From: Bradyrhizobium iriomotense
GTDB taxonomy: Bacteria; Pseudomonadota; Alphaproteobacteria; Rhizobiales; Xanthobacteraceae
Direction of reading: 5' to 3'
NCBI RefSeq assembly: GCF_018130765.1
Contig: NZ_JAFCJZ010000008.1
Coordinates: 62,001-126,000, forward strand
Length of the DNA: 64,000 bases
In this document: positions 35,778-43,812 of the stretch, piece after piece
How positions within the stretch are numbered: the stretch's first letter is position 1
How the letters are laid out: the number at the start of each line of letters is the position of its first letter
The notes under the pieces: model-generated
Told to the model about the DNA's origin: nothing
Seen by the model: the letters and a program-made list of their open reading frames with translations, nothing else
Database searches by the model: none
Translations under genes and position numbers: made by a program

Positions 35778-37082
35778 ATGAAACGACAGATGCATCTCGG
35801 ATTGTTCATCCTCGGCACCGGCAGCCATGTCGCGGGATGGCGCTATCCCGGCGCGGTCGACAGCTTTCAGGACTTTGCGGCGATCCAGGAGATCGGCCGC
35901 ACCGCCGAGCGCGGCAAGTTCGACCTGATCTTCATGGGTGACAATCTCTATGCCGACGCGGCGGCCCATCCGTCCTACACGCTGCGGCTGGAGCCGCTGA
36001 CCATGCTGGCGGCGCTTGCGACCTCGACCAGCCATATCGGTCTCGGCGCCACCGTCTCGACCACCTATAGCGATCCGTTCTCGGTCGCGCGCGTATTCGC
36101 TTCGCTCGATCACATCTCAAAAGGCCGTGCGGCGTGGAACGCCGTGACGACGGCCAATCCGGCGACCGCGGCGAATTTCGGCACGACGCACCCCGACCAC
36201 GCCCGCCGCTACGAGATGGCCGGCGAGTTCCTCGACGTGGTCAAGGGCCTCTGGGATGGCTGGGCGGATGATGCCATCGTTGCCGACCGGGCCAGTGGCC
36301 TCTATATCGATCCGGCGAGGCTGCGCCCAATTGACCACGACGGCACCTTCTTCAAGGTGAAGGGTCCGCTCAACATCGGTCGCAGCCCACAAGGCCAGCC
36401 CGTCGTGCTCCAGGCCGGCGGCTCCGAGGCCGGCCAGGCGCTCGCCGCGCGCACCGCCGACATCGTGTTCTCGGTGGTGCAGGACATCGACGAAGCCAAG
36501 GCCGGCTACGCCTCGCTGAAGACGCGGCTGCCTTCGTTCGGCCGTAGGCCAGAGGACGTCACCGTGCTGCCGGGCGTGATGCCTGTGGTCGGCCGCACCG
36601 ACAAGGAGGCATTCGAGAAGCTCAACATGCTGCAGAGCTTTGTCAGCGGCAGCAATGCACTCGCCATCCTGTCCGATCGGTTCGGGCGGGACATGTCGGC
36701 CTACGATCTCGACGGGCCGATCCCGGACATCGCGCCATCCGACAGCTATCACAGTTTTGCCAGCGTCATGCTCGCCAAGGGCCGCCGCGAGAACATGACG
36801 CTGCGCGATCTTTACAACCTCACCGCCGCCGCCCGCGGCCATTGGGTGCTGTGCGGCTCGGCCGAACGCATCGCCGATACGCTTCAGCTCTGGTTCGAGG
36901 AGCATGCCGCCGACGGCTTCAACGTGATGCCGCCCTATTTCCATGAGGGCTTCGAGGACTTTGTCGAGCTCGTCGTGCCTATCCTGCAGGAGCGAGGGCT
37001 GTTCCGTGCGGATTATGAGGGTACGACATTGCGCGATCATCTCGACCTTGCGCGGCCGGCCAATCCGTTCTTCGCACCCTAG
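35778..37082 (+). CDS. LLM-class FMN-dependent monooxygenase (NtaA/SnaA/DszA family)
   Basis: 434 aa, the usual length for the NtaA/SnaA/DszA/SsuD-related group. MHLGLFILGTGSHVAGWRYP, GKFDLIFMGDNLYA and the RAAWNAVTT segment are diagnostic. These oxygenases use FMNH2 delivered by a separate reductase; HpaC/RutF-like reductases are encoded at 25915-26445 and possibly 15579-16238. Substrates of relatives include nitrilotriacetate, dibenzothiophene sulfone and pyrimidines. It is the last gene of the NMT1 importer operon, so the imported compound is probably its substrate. Its TAG shares CTAG with the convergent lyase stop. Confidence 0.92.
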   Translation: MKRQMHLGLFILGTGSHVAGWRYPGAVDSFQDFAAIQEIGRTAERGKFDLIFMGDNLYADAAAHPSYTLRLEPLTMLAALATSTSHIGLGATVSTTYSDPFSVARVFASLDHISKGRAAWNAVTTANPATAANFGTTHPDHARRYEMAGEFLDVVKGLWDGWADDAIVADRASGLYIDPARLRPIDHDGTFFKVKGPLNIGRSPQGQPVVLQAGGSEAGQALAARTADIVFSVVQDIDEAKAGYASLKTRLPSFGRRPEDVTVLPGVMPVVGRTDKEAFEKLNMLQSFVSGSNALAILSDRFGRDMSAYDLDGPIPDIAPSDSYHSFASVMLAKGRRENMTLRDLYNLTAAARGHWVLCGSAERIADTLQLWFEEHAADGFNVMPPYFHEGFEDFVELVVPILQERGLFRADYEGTTLRDHLDLARPANPFFAP

Positions 37083-38020
37083 AGCGCGCCGGCGATCCGG
37101 AGAGCCTGTTCGAGCGCCTTTAGCTCAGCCGGCGTCGCCGGCGGCTGCGGCGGTCGCGCCGCGTCGCATGACAGGCGGCCGAGCAATTTCAGGCACGCCT
37201 TGAGCCGCACCGTCGCACGCCCTCCCGGCGCATCGCGATAGATCGCAACCGCGAGCGGATAGAGCTTCTCATGCGCGGCGCGCGCCCGCTCCCAATCGCC
37301 GGCTTCCGCCGCAGTCCAGAGGCTTACAACCAGCTCCGGAACGACGCAGGCAAGGCTGACCTGACTACCGGCGGCGCCGATGAGATAGCTCGTCAGCAGA
37401 TGCTCGTCGCCCGAGCCAAGCACGACGAACTCCGGTCGCAGCTTGCGGATCAGTCGCAGATTCTGCTCATAGGTCGCGACCTCCCAGCTTCCCTCCTTGA
37501 CCGCAACGAAGCGCGGATCGGCAACGAGCCGCTCCAGCAACGTCTGTGCATAAGCCATGGCGCCTGCACCGACCGGCGCGGCGTAAAGCATCAGCGGCGA
37601 GGTGGTGGCATCGCGGATGTGGCGGTGATGCTCGATCACGCACTCATCGGCATGGCCGAGCGCCCAGCTGTTGGGCGGAAACACCAGGAGCCCGTCCGCA
37701 CCCGCCTGCTCCAGTGTGGCCGCTTCGCGCGCGGCCTCCAGGCTCGATTCGTGATTGACCCCTGAGACGATCAGGCACCCCTTCGGAGCGTGCTCGCGCG
37801 CCAGTTCCACCACGCGCCGCTTCTCGGCCAGCGACAGCACAAAGTTCTCGCCGGCGTGACCGTTGACCAATAGTCCGTTGATGCCCGGCGTGGACGCGAC
37901 CGAGGCGAGGTGCGCCGCCAACTGCGCCTCATCGACCCCATAATCGGCCGTCATTGGCACGATCGTGGCGGCGTGGATGCCGCGCAGGCGGTCGCTGAAT
38001 GTCCGCATCTCCGCCGACAT
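37079..38020 (-). CDS. DapA-family lyase/synthase (dihydrodipicolinate synthase-like)
   Basis: 313 aa TIM-barrel protein of the DHDPS/NAL family. The Schiff-base lysine is K175 in AVKEGS and the tyrosine Y146 in MLYAAP. The usual GSTGE loop is replaced by NGHAGE at residues 53-58, so it is unlikely to be a housekeeping DapA; members of this family include keto-deoxy-sugar-acid aldolases and dehydratases. It lies 3 bp after the GlnQ-like ATPase gene, at the end of the amino-acid-type importer operon. It shares the GHAGE loop with the paralogue at 40848-41798. Confidence 0.88.
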   Translation of the reverse strand: MSAEMRTFSDRLRGIHAATIVPMTADYGVDEAQLAAHLASVASTPGINGLLVNGHAGENFVLSLAEKRRVVELAREHAPKGCLIVSGVNHESSLEAAREAATLEQAGADGLLVFPPNSWALGHADECVIEHHRHIRDATTSPLMLYAAPVGAGAMAYAQTLLERLVADPRFVAVKEGSWEVATYEQNLRLIRKLRPEFVVLGSGDEHLLTSYLIGAAGSQVSLACVVPELVVSLWTAAEAGDWERARAAHEKLYPLAVAIYRDAPGGRATVRLKACLKLLGRLSCDAARPPQPPATPAELKALEQALRIAGAL

Positions 38021-38023
38021 CGG

Positions 38024-38824
38024 CTAGTGAATGATCTGATCGAGGAACGTCCGCGCCCGCTCGGACTTCGGATTCTTGAAGAATTCTTCGGGCGCGGCCT
38101 GCTCGACCACCTTGCCCTCGTTCATGAACACGATGCGGTCGGCGACCTCGCGGGCAAAGCCCATCTCGTGGGTCACGCACAGCATGGTCATGCCCTCCTC
38201 CGCGAGCTTCTTCATGGTCTCCAGCACTTCCTTGACCATCTCGGGGTCGAGCGCCGAGGTCGGCTCGTCGAACAGCATGATCTTCGGCCGCATGCACAGC
38301 GCCCGCGCGATCGCGACGCGCTGCTGCTGGCCGCCCGAGAGCTGCCCGGGGAATTTCTCGGCCTGATCCGGAATCCGGACTTTTGTCAGGAAATGCATCG
38401 CGAGGTCCTTGGCCTCCGCCTCGCTCATGCCGTTCGCGGTCATCGGCGCCAGGGTGCAGTTCTCCAGCACCGTCATGTGCGGAAACAGATTGAAGCTCTG
38501 GAACACCATGCCGGTGTCCCGCCGGACCGCATCGATGTTCTTGCGCTGATGGTCGAGCTCGACGCCGTTGACGTAGATCAGGCCCTCGTCGTGCTTCTCG
38601 ATGTGGTTGATGCAGCGAATGAGCGTCGACTTGCCCGAGCCGGAGGGCCCGCAGACCACGATCTTCTCGCCCTTGGCGACCTTGAGATCGATCTGATCCA
38701 GTGCGGTGAAGTCGCCATAGTGCTTGTAGACCGCCTCCATGCGAACCGCGGGGATCTCGCCCAATTGTGGTTGCGCCGTTGCGCCTTCGACACCACTCGC
38801 AATATTCATCGACATCTCGCTCAT
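38024..38824 (-). CDS. Polar amino acid ABC transporter ATP-binding protein (GlnQ type)
   Basis: 266 aa. Walker A is GPSGSGKS (about residues 59-66), the signature LSGGQQQRVAIARAL, Walker B IMLFDEPTSALD and the H-loop VTHEMGFARE, all as in GlnQ/HisP-type ATPases. The N-terminal extension of about 28 residues is longer than usual; MEAVYKHYGDF may be close to the original start, but no better ribosome-binding site decides this. It overlaps the permease gene by 4 bp. Confidence 0.93.
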   Translation of the reverse strand: MSEMSMNIASGVEGATAQPQLGEIPAVRMEAVYKHYGDFTALDQIDLKVAKGEKIVVCGPSGSGKSTLIRCINHIEKHDEGLIYVNGVELDHQRKNIDAVRRDTGMVFQSFNLFPHMTVLENCTLAPMTANGMSEAEAKDLAMHFLTKVRIPDQAEKFPGQLSGGQQQRVAIARALCMRPKIMLFDEPTSALDPEMVKEVLETMKKLAEEGMTMLCVTHEMGFAREVADRIVFMNEGKVVEQAAPEEFFKNPKSERARTFLDQIIH

Positions 38825-39552
38825 GCCCGGGCCTCCACGCTCGCTTGCGCAACCGGCGCCCTCGTCGCAACCTTCCTGGATTTCGCAACACTCGATCGAC
38901 CGAAATGCTTCTCGAGCCGGCGCTGCACCGCATCCCAGACCGATGTGAGGATCAGGTAATACGCCGTTGCAGCCGCATAGACTTCAAGGATCTGGAAATG
39001 CTCCTGCATCAGCATGTCACTGCGGCGCATCAGCTCCTCGACCGAGATCACGGAGGCGAGCGAGGTCGCCTTCAGGAGCGAATTGATGGAGTTGCCGAGC
39101 GGCGGGATCATCAGCCGGAACGCCTGCGGCAGGGTCACGCGGCGGAACGTCACCCAGGGCGACAGGCTGAGCGCCCAGGCCGCTTCGCGCTGCCCCGCCG
39201 ACACCGCCATGAAGCCGCTGCGCACGATCTCGGCGAGATAGGCGGCTTCGTTGAGGATCAGGCCGACGAGCGCGCAAGTGATCACGCTGAACTTGATCCC
39301 GAGCTGCGGCAGGCCGCTGTAGATCACCACGAGCTGGATCAGCAGCGGCGTTCCCCGGAAGAACCAGATATAGAAGCGCGCGGCGCCCGCGAGCACCGGA
39401 TTGGACGACATGCGCAACAACGCGATGCCCATGCCGAGAATCAATCCGCCGACAACCGCCGCCACCGTCAAGCCGATGGTGACGAGCACTCCCTTCATCA
39501 GGAAGTAGTTGAAGAAGTAGCTGACGGCGGCCGTCGGACTGAAATGGCTCAT
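38821..39552 (-). CDS. Polar amino acid ABC transporter permease (GlnP/HisM type)
   Basis: 243 aa permease with several membrane helices. IWFFRGTPLLIQLVVIYSGL and LILNEAAYLAEIVRSGFMAV are the typical GlnP segments, with the EAA motif in REAAWALSLSPWVTFRRV. There is a single permease gene, so a homodimer is likely. It lies 17 bp after the binding-protein gene. The importer class covers amino acids, opines and small carboxylates. Confidence 0.92.
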   Translation of the reverse strand: MSHFSPTAAVSYFFNYFLMKGVLVTIGLTVAAVVGGLILGMGIALLRMSSNPVLAGAARFYIWFFRGTPLLIQLVVIYSGLPQLGIKFSVITCALVGLILNEAAYLAEIVRSGFMAVSAGQREAAWALSLSPWVTFRRVTLPQAFRLMIPPLGNSINSLLKATSLASVISVEELMRRSDMLMQEHFQILEVYAAATAYYLILTSVWDAVQRRLEKHFGRSSVAKSRKVATRAPVAQASVEARA

Positions 39553-39569
39553 CGGCTCGTCTCCGTATC

Positions 39570-40406
39570 TCAGGCCGGACCGGGGCCGGCGATCGCAAGC
39601 GGCTGATCGGCCGGCATGGCGGTCAGGCCGAACTTGTCGAACAGCGTCTGATAAAAGCCGTCAGCCCGCATCGCGTTGAGCGCCTTGACGACGGTATCGG
39701 CGACCGTCTTGTTGCGGAAACCGAGCGTCGTCCTGGCCGTGCCGAGCCCGCTCATAACTTCCTTCACGCGACCACGGCCGACGAGATCGCGCGCCACGCT
39801 GTCGACCAGCAGCGCGTTATCCACCTGCCCCGCAAGCAGCGCACTCACAACGTTCGTCGCGGTCGGGAACGTGCGCATCTCTACGGCTGCGCCGCCCTTT
39901 GCCACGCTCGCATCGCTGAGTTTCTTGAGCCAGTTCATCTGGTAGCTGCTGACCTCGACCGCGGATGACTTTCCGATCAGATCGTTCTCGGTAGCAAATT
40001 TTGTGCCGCTATCGGGCGCAACCACGACCGAGATCGCCTGAATGGCGTACGGCACCATGTACATCAGCTTCGAGCGTTCCTCGGTCCAGAACATGCCGGT
40101 ATTGACGCCGTCGATGCGCGCTGCGCCCAAGGCAGGAATCATGGCCGGAAAATCCATCCGGACGAGTTCGACGGGAAGACACAACCGTTTGCCGAGCTCG
40201 GCGGCGAGTTCCACGTTGAGGCCCTGCAACTGACCGTCCTTGTCGACGAATTGCTGCGGCGGATTGGTCGGGTTGATGGAGAGCTGCAACTTGCCGGGCG
40301 CAATCAGATTGTCATCGGTGATTGCGGGGGTGCAGGCGGCATGCACCGCCGTAGATGCGAGAACGAGCGCGGCGGCCGCACTCAAGCGAAGCAGTGTCGA
40401 GACCAT
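39570..40406 (-). CDS. ABC transporter substrate-binding protein (SBP family 3, amino-acid type)
   Basis: 278 aa family-3 binding protein. The Sec signal peptide MVSTLLRLSAAAALVLASTA ends near VHAAC. PPQQFVDKDGQLQGLNVELA and FWTEERSKLMYMVPYA are conserved. The ATG at 40406 follows GGAGG by 6 nt. It is first in the importer operon with the permease, GlnQ-like ATPase and DapA-like lyase genes. A close paralogue of the same length is encoded at 50870-51706 without its own permease. The ligand is unknown; a keto or amino acid handled by the nearby lyases is a guess. Confidence 0.92.
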   Translation of the reverse strand: MVSTLLRLSAAAALVLASTAVHAACTPAITDDNLIAPGKLQLSINPTNPPQQFVDKDGQLQGLNVELAAELGKRLCLPVELVRMDFPAMIPALGAARIDGVNTGMFWTEERSKLMYMVPYAIQAISVVVAPDSGTKFATENDLIGKSSAVEVSSYQMNWLKKLSDASVAKGGAAVEMRTFPTATNVVSALLAGQVDNALLVDSVARDLVGRGRVKEVMSGLGTARTTLGFRNKTVADTVVKALNAMRADGFYQTLFDKFGLTAMPADQPLAIAGPGPA

Positions 40407-40528
40407 GGATACCTCCAGTAAGACGCCAATGACCGATGCAGTCCCTCGTCCGGGATTCCCCTTTGACGTTTCTTGGATGCGGCCGGCCAGATTTCGCGAG
40501 ATGGCAGGCAGCATCGTCCTTGATCCAC

Positions 40529-40831
40529 TCAAGCCGGTCCCGACATCGGCCTGAGTTGAATGCGCATAAAATTCTTCACCAGGGATTCAAACGGGCCAAA
40601 ACCCTTCACCTTCAAAAACTCGGGCGTCTCGAATGCCCATCGCCCTGCGACTTCGTACATCGCGGCGTATTTCGGCCCGTCGCCGACCGAGACGAAGCGC
40701 TTCGCCGAGAGCCAGCCGGGACAGGCGAGCAAATCGGGGAAATGCTTCTGCTCGTACCAGGCGTTGAACGCGGCCTCATGCTCGGGATCGATGTCGACCC
40801 GCACGATATGGATGAAGGCTTCGTCCGCCAT
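40529..40831 (-). CDS. Small dimeric alpha/beta-barrel-like protein, function unknown
   Basis: 100 aa. FIHIVRVDIDPEHEAAFNAW and YEQKHFPDLLACPGWLSAKR resemble dimeric alpha+beta-barrel proteins of the EthD/ABM type that bind or oxidise small hydrophobic ligands. No catalytic residue can be assigned. The ATG at 40831 has GAGGGG 7 nt upstream; an ATG at 40846 is a poorer alternative. It is the last gene of the large LacI-linked minus-strand operon, 16 bp after the DapA-like gene. It is followed by a 122-bp gap that holds the promoter side of the importer operon. Confidence 0.75.
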   Translation of the reverse strand: MADEAFIHIVRVDIDPEHEAAFNAWYEQKHFPDLLACPGWLSAKRFVSVGDGPKYAAMYEVAGRWAFETPEFLKVKGFGPFESLVKNFMRIQLRPMSGPA

Positions 40832-40847
40832 CGGCTCGCCCCTCATG

Positions 40848-41798
40848 CTAAGTGCGGATGTCGCCGGCCGCGCGCGCCGCGCCGACCGTCGTTGCAATGG
40901 CATCGCACAGCGCAGGCAGAACCGGCAGCAGCGGCGGCCGCGGATCGGCGTTGCGGATCAGGCCGAGCGCCTTCAGCCCGACCTTCATGCGCGTGTGCAT
41001 GTCCATGATCGGCGCGGGCCCGTAGATGGCGCGGACGATCGGATAGAGCCGCTCGTTGACGGCGCGCATCGCCTTGAGGTCCTCGGCAAGCGAAGCCTGC
41101 CAGAGCGCTGCGAACAGATGCGGCGCGAGGCTGACGAGGCCGGAGAGGATGCCGTCGCCGCCGACGGCGAGCTGCGGCAGGAACCAGTTGAAGTTCGACG
41201 GTAGGATCGCGACGGAAGCGTCGGCCTGCTTCACCGCCCGCCGGTTCTCGTCATAGGCCAGCATGGTATCGCTGCCTTCCTTGATGGCGATGACGCTGTC
41301 GAGCGCTGCGATCTTCGCCAGCGTCTCCGGCGAGTAGCCGAAGCCGGACGTCAGCGGATACTGGAAGACCGAGACCGGAACTTTGATCGCGGAGCTGACC
41401 GCCTGCACGAAGGCCACCGGCGCGCGCGAGGTCGCCGAGGCGCCGCCGCCGAGCGGCGCGGGCGGAAACAGCACGGCGCAATCGGCGCCGGCGGCTTCCG
41501 CGAGCTGGGCCTGGTGGATCGCTTCCGCGGTGGAATGCGCGATGATGCCGGCCAATAGCGGCTTGCTGCCGATCTGCCGGCGCGTCCGCTCGATCACGGC
41601 CTGACGCTCGTCGTCCGAGAGCGACCCGCCCTCGCCGGCGTGGCCATTCACGAACACCGCCGCGATGCCGTCCGGGCACGCGCAATGTTCGAGCACGCGG
41701 GCATAGCCGTCCCAGTCAATCGAGCTGTCGTCCCTAAAGGGCAGCACGGTCGCGACCGTGACGCCGCGCAAATCGGGTTTCTTCATCGGCTTGCTCAT
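40848..41798 (-). CDS. DapA-family lyase/synthase (dihydrodipicolinate synthase-like)
   Basis: 316 aa TIM-barrel lyase. The Schiff-base lysine is K173 in AIKEGS, a likely active-site tyrosine is Y147 in FQYPLT, and the loop NGHAGE is at residues 51-56 in place of GSTGE. It is clearly related to the protein encoded at 37079-38020 and less so to the canonical-looking one at 45014-45919. It overlaps the MaoC-like gene by 4 bp. Likely reactions are retro-aldol cleavage or dehydration of a hydroxylated 2-keto acid; the substrate is unknown. Confidence 0.88.
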   Translation of the reverse strand: MSKPMKKPDLRGVTVATVLPFRDDSSIDWDGYARVLEHCACPDGIAAVFVNGHAGEGGSLSDDERQAVIERTRRQIGSKPLLAGIIAHSTAEAIHQAQLAEAAGADCAVLFPPAPLGGGASATSRAPVAFVQAVSSAIKVPVSVFQYPLTSGFGYSPETLAKIAALDSVIAIKEGSDTMLAYDENRRAVKQADASVAILPSNFNWFLPQLAVGGDGILSGLVSLAPHLFAALWQASLAEDLKAMRAVNERLYPIVRAIYGPAPIMDMHTRMKVGLKALGLIRNADPRPPLLPVLPALCDAIATTVGAARAAGDIRT

Positions 41799-42226
41799 GA
41801 CGGTTTCCGCCGCGGAAATTTCAGGCTGGCGCGCACCTTCAGCACTTCGAGGCCGCCCTCGTTGCGCGCGCTCGCCTCCCAGATGATGGTGCGGGTTTCG
41901 TCGTGCTGCTCGGCAATCCAGACGTCGAAGGTGAGCGTGTCGCCGTAGAACACGGGACCGGTGAACCAGAACCGGTCCTCCACCGAGACGCCGATGGTGC
42001 CGACCAGCTCAGAGGTGAGGATGCTGGTGCAGAGACCCGCGACCATGATCCCCGGCGCGAGTCTCCGGCCAAAGCGCGTCGCGCCGGCATAGACCTCGTC
42101 GACATGAACGGGACCAAAATCGCCAGTCGCGGCGATGTAGAGCGCCCCATCCGCCTCGGTGATGGTCTTGCTCAGGCTGACCCTGTCATTCACCTTGAGA
42201 TCGTCGAAGGATTTTGGCTCGTACAT
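41795..42226 (-). CDS. MaoC-like hotdog-fold enoyl-CoA hydratase subunit (catalytic)
   Basis: 143 aa single-hotdog protein. The hydratase-2 motif is GDFGPVHVD with D36 and H41, the Asp/His pair that adds water across an enoyl-CoA double bond. The rest (RRLAPGIMVAGLCTSIL) fits the MaoC family. It lies 3 bp after the neighbouring hotdog gene, whose product lacks these residues. The two may form a heterodimer with this subunit as the catalytic partner. Confidence 0.87.
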   Translation of the reverse strand: MYEPKSFDDLKVNDRVSLSKTITEADGALYIAATGDFGPVHVDEVYAGATRFGRRLAPGIMVAGLCTSILTSELVGTIGVSVEDRFWFTGPVFYGDTLTFDVWIAEQHDETRTIIWEASARNEGGLEVLKVRASLKFPRRKPS

Positions 42227-42229
42227 GGC

Positions 42230-42637
42230 TCAGCCCTTCGCGAAGGGAACCAGCGTCGCGGTGCCGTCCACCACGGTCGCGCCTGAGGGCGACAGCGTGC
42301 AGGTAACGCGGCAAGTCGCCTCCTCCCCCGTAACCGAAACGATCTCGGCCCTGGCCTCGACGGACTCGCCAACGATCACGGGCGCGGCAAAATTCAGCGC
42401 GATGCTGCCGATCCGCCGCGTTGGTCCACCGAGCTGGCTAAGGCAGGTGGTGGCAAGACCGCCGACGGCGAGCTCGAAGGCAACCATGTTGGAGGCGCCC
42501 GCCTTTTTGGCGCGGACGGCGTCGACATAGAGACCGCCGAGATTGCCGCTGATGCCGGTGAACATCGCCTGCTCGGCGACCGTCATGGTCTTGCGGAAGG
42601 CAAAGGTGGCGCCGGGCTTGAGAGGTGCGTGGGACAT
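42230..42637 (-). CDS. MaoC-like hotdog-fold protein with degenerate catalytic motif
   Basis: 135 aa hotdog-fold protein. Where MaoC hydratases have an Asp and a His it reads GNLGGLYVD, with N32 and Y37, so it is probably not catalytic alone. It is likely the structural partner of the hydratase at 41795-42226, as in known two-subunit MaoC hydratases in which one chain lost the active residues. Thioesterase activity is another option for the fold. It lies 11 bp after the acyl-CoA dehydrogenase gene. Confidence 0.83.
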   Translation of the reverse strand: MSHAPLKPGATFAFRKTMTVAEQAMFTGISGNLGGLYVDAVRAKKAGASNMVAFELAVGGLATTCLSQLGGPTRRIGSIALNFAAPVIVGESVEARAEIVSVTGEEATCRVTCTLSPSGATVVDGTATLVPFAKG

Positions 42638-42648
42638 GAGGCGTTTCC

Positions 42649-43812
42649 CTAGAGCTGCAGGCCGTTCTTGATGGTGCTGCGCGCGACCAGCATGCGGTGA
42701 ATCTCGGAGGTGCCGTCATAGATGCGGGTGACGCGGGCGTCGCGATACATGCGCTCCAACGGCAGGTCCTTGCTGAACCCCATGCCGCCGAACACCTGGA
42801 TGGCGCGATCGACGACGCGGCCCTGCATCTCGGAGGCCGCGACCTTGATCATCGAGACCTTGTCGCGCGCATCCTTGCCCTGATCGATGTCCCAGGCGGC
42901 GTTCATCACCATCATCTTGACGCCAAAGATCTCGGTGGCGGAATCGGCGATCAGCTTCTGCACCATCTGGAAGTCGCCGATCAGCTGGCCGAACTGGCGC
43001 CGCTCGCCGGCATGCTTGCGCATCATCTCCAGCGCGCGCTGCGCCATGCCCACGGCGCGCGCGCCGATATGGGCGAGACGGATCTGGAGCACGCTCTGCA
43101 TGATCAGCTTGAAGCCGCCGCCGACCTCGCCGAGCACGGCCGCCTTGGGAATGCGGCAATCTTCAAAACTCAGCTCGGCATGGCCGTAGCCGCGATGGCC
43201 CATCATCGGCTGGGTGCGGGCGACCTTGAAGCCGGCCGTAGCCCGATCGACCAGGAACAGGGTGATGCCGCCGCGGGCACGTTTCTCCTTGTCGGTCAGC
43301 GCCATCAGGATCACGTAGTCGGCGATGTCGCCGTCGCTGATGAAATGCTTGGTGCCGTTGAGCACCCACGCATCACCGTCAAGATGCGCCGTGGTGCTGA
43401 TCGACGCAGCATCGGAGCCGGCGCCCGGCTCGGTGATCGCCATGGCGCAGATCTTGTCGCCCTTCACCGTCGGCAGCAGGTAGCGCTCGACCTGATCGCC
43501 CTTGCAGGCCATCAGCATCGGATAGACCTGGCCGAACACGCGGCGGATCAACGCGTCCGAGGTCTTGCCGAATTCCTCCTCGACCAGGCAATGCTCGACG
43601 CAGGTGAGCCCGCCGCCGCCGACATCGGCCGGCATGTTCATGGCGTAAAGGCCGAGCTTCTGCGCCTTGGCCTTGGTGACCGCGAGCGCGTCGGCCGGCA
43701 CCCTGGCCGTCTGCTCCACGACGTCTTCGAGCGGCTGCACTTCCGTCTCGACGAAGCGGCGGACGGTGTCGACCAGGAGGCGGGTCTCCTCAGGGACCGA
43801 AAAATCGATCAT
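42649..43812 (-). CDS. Acyl-CoA dehydrogenase family protein
   Basis: 387 aa flavoprotein. AMAITEPGAGSDAASISTTA and WVLNGTKHFISDGDIADYVI are the FAD/substrate-binding signatures. Where medium-chain enzymes have the catalytic glutamate in YEGT, this one reads IYDGTSEIHR with D366. An aspartate there occurs in some carnitine-related or branched-type homologues; it may alter chain specificity or chemistry. The start ATG overlaps the CoA-transferase stop by 4 bp. Confidence 0.9.
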   Translation of the reverse strand: MIDFSVPEETRLLVDTVRRFVETEVQPLEDVVEQTARVPADALAVTKAKAQKLGLYAMNMPADVGGGGLTCVEHCLVEEEFGKTSDALIRRVFGQVYPMLMACKGDQVERYLLPTVKGDKICAMAITEPGAGSDAASISTTAHLDGDAWVLNGTKHFISDGDIADYVILMALTDKEKRARGGITLFLVDRATAGFKVARTQPMMGHRGYGHAELSFEDCRIPKAAVLGEVGGGFKLIMQSVLQIRLAHIGARAVGMAQRALEMMRKHAGERRQFGQLIGDFQMVQKLIADSATEIFGVKMMVMNAAWDIDQGKDARDKVSMIKVAASEMQGRVVDRAIQVFGGMGFSKDLPLERMYRDARVTRIYDGTSEIHRMLVARSTIKNGLQL

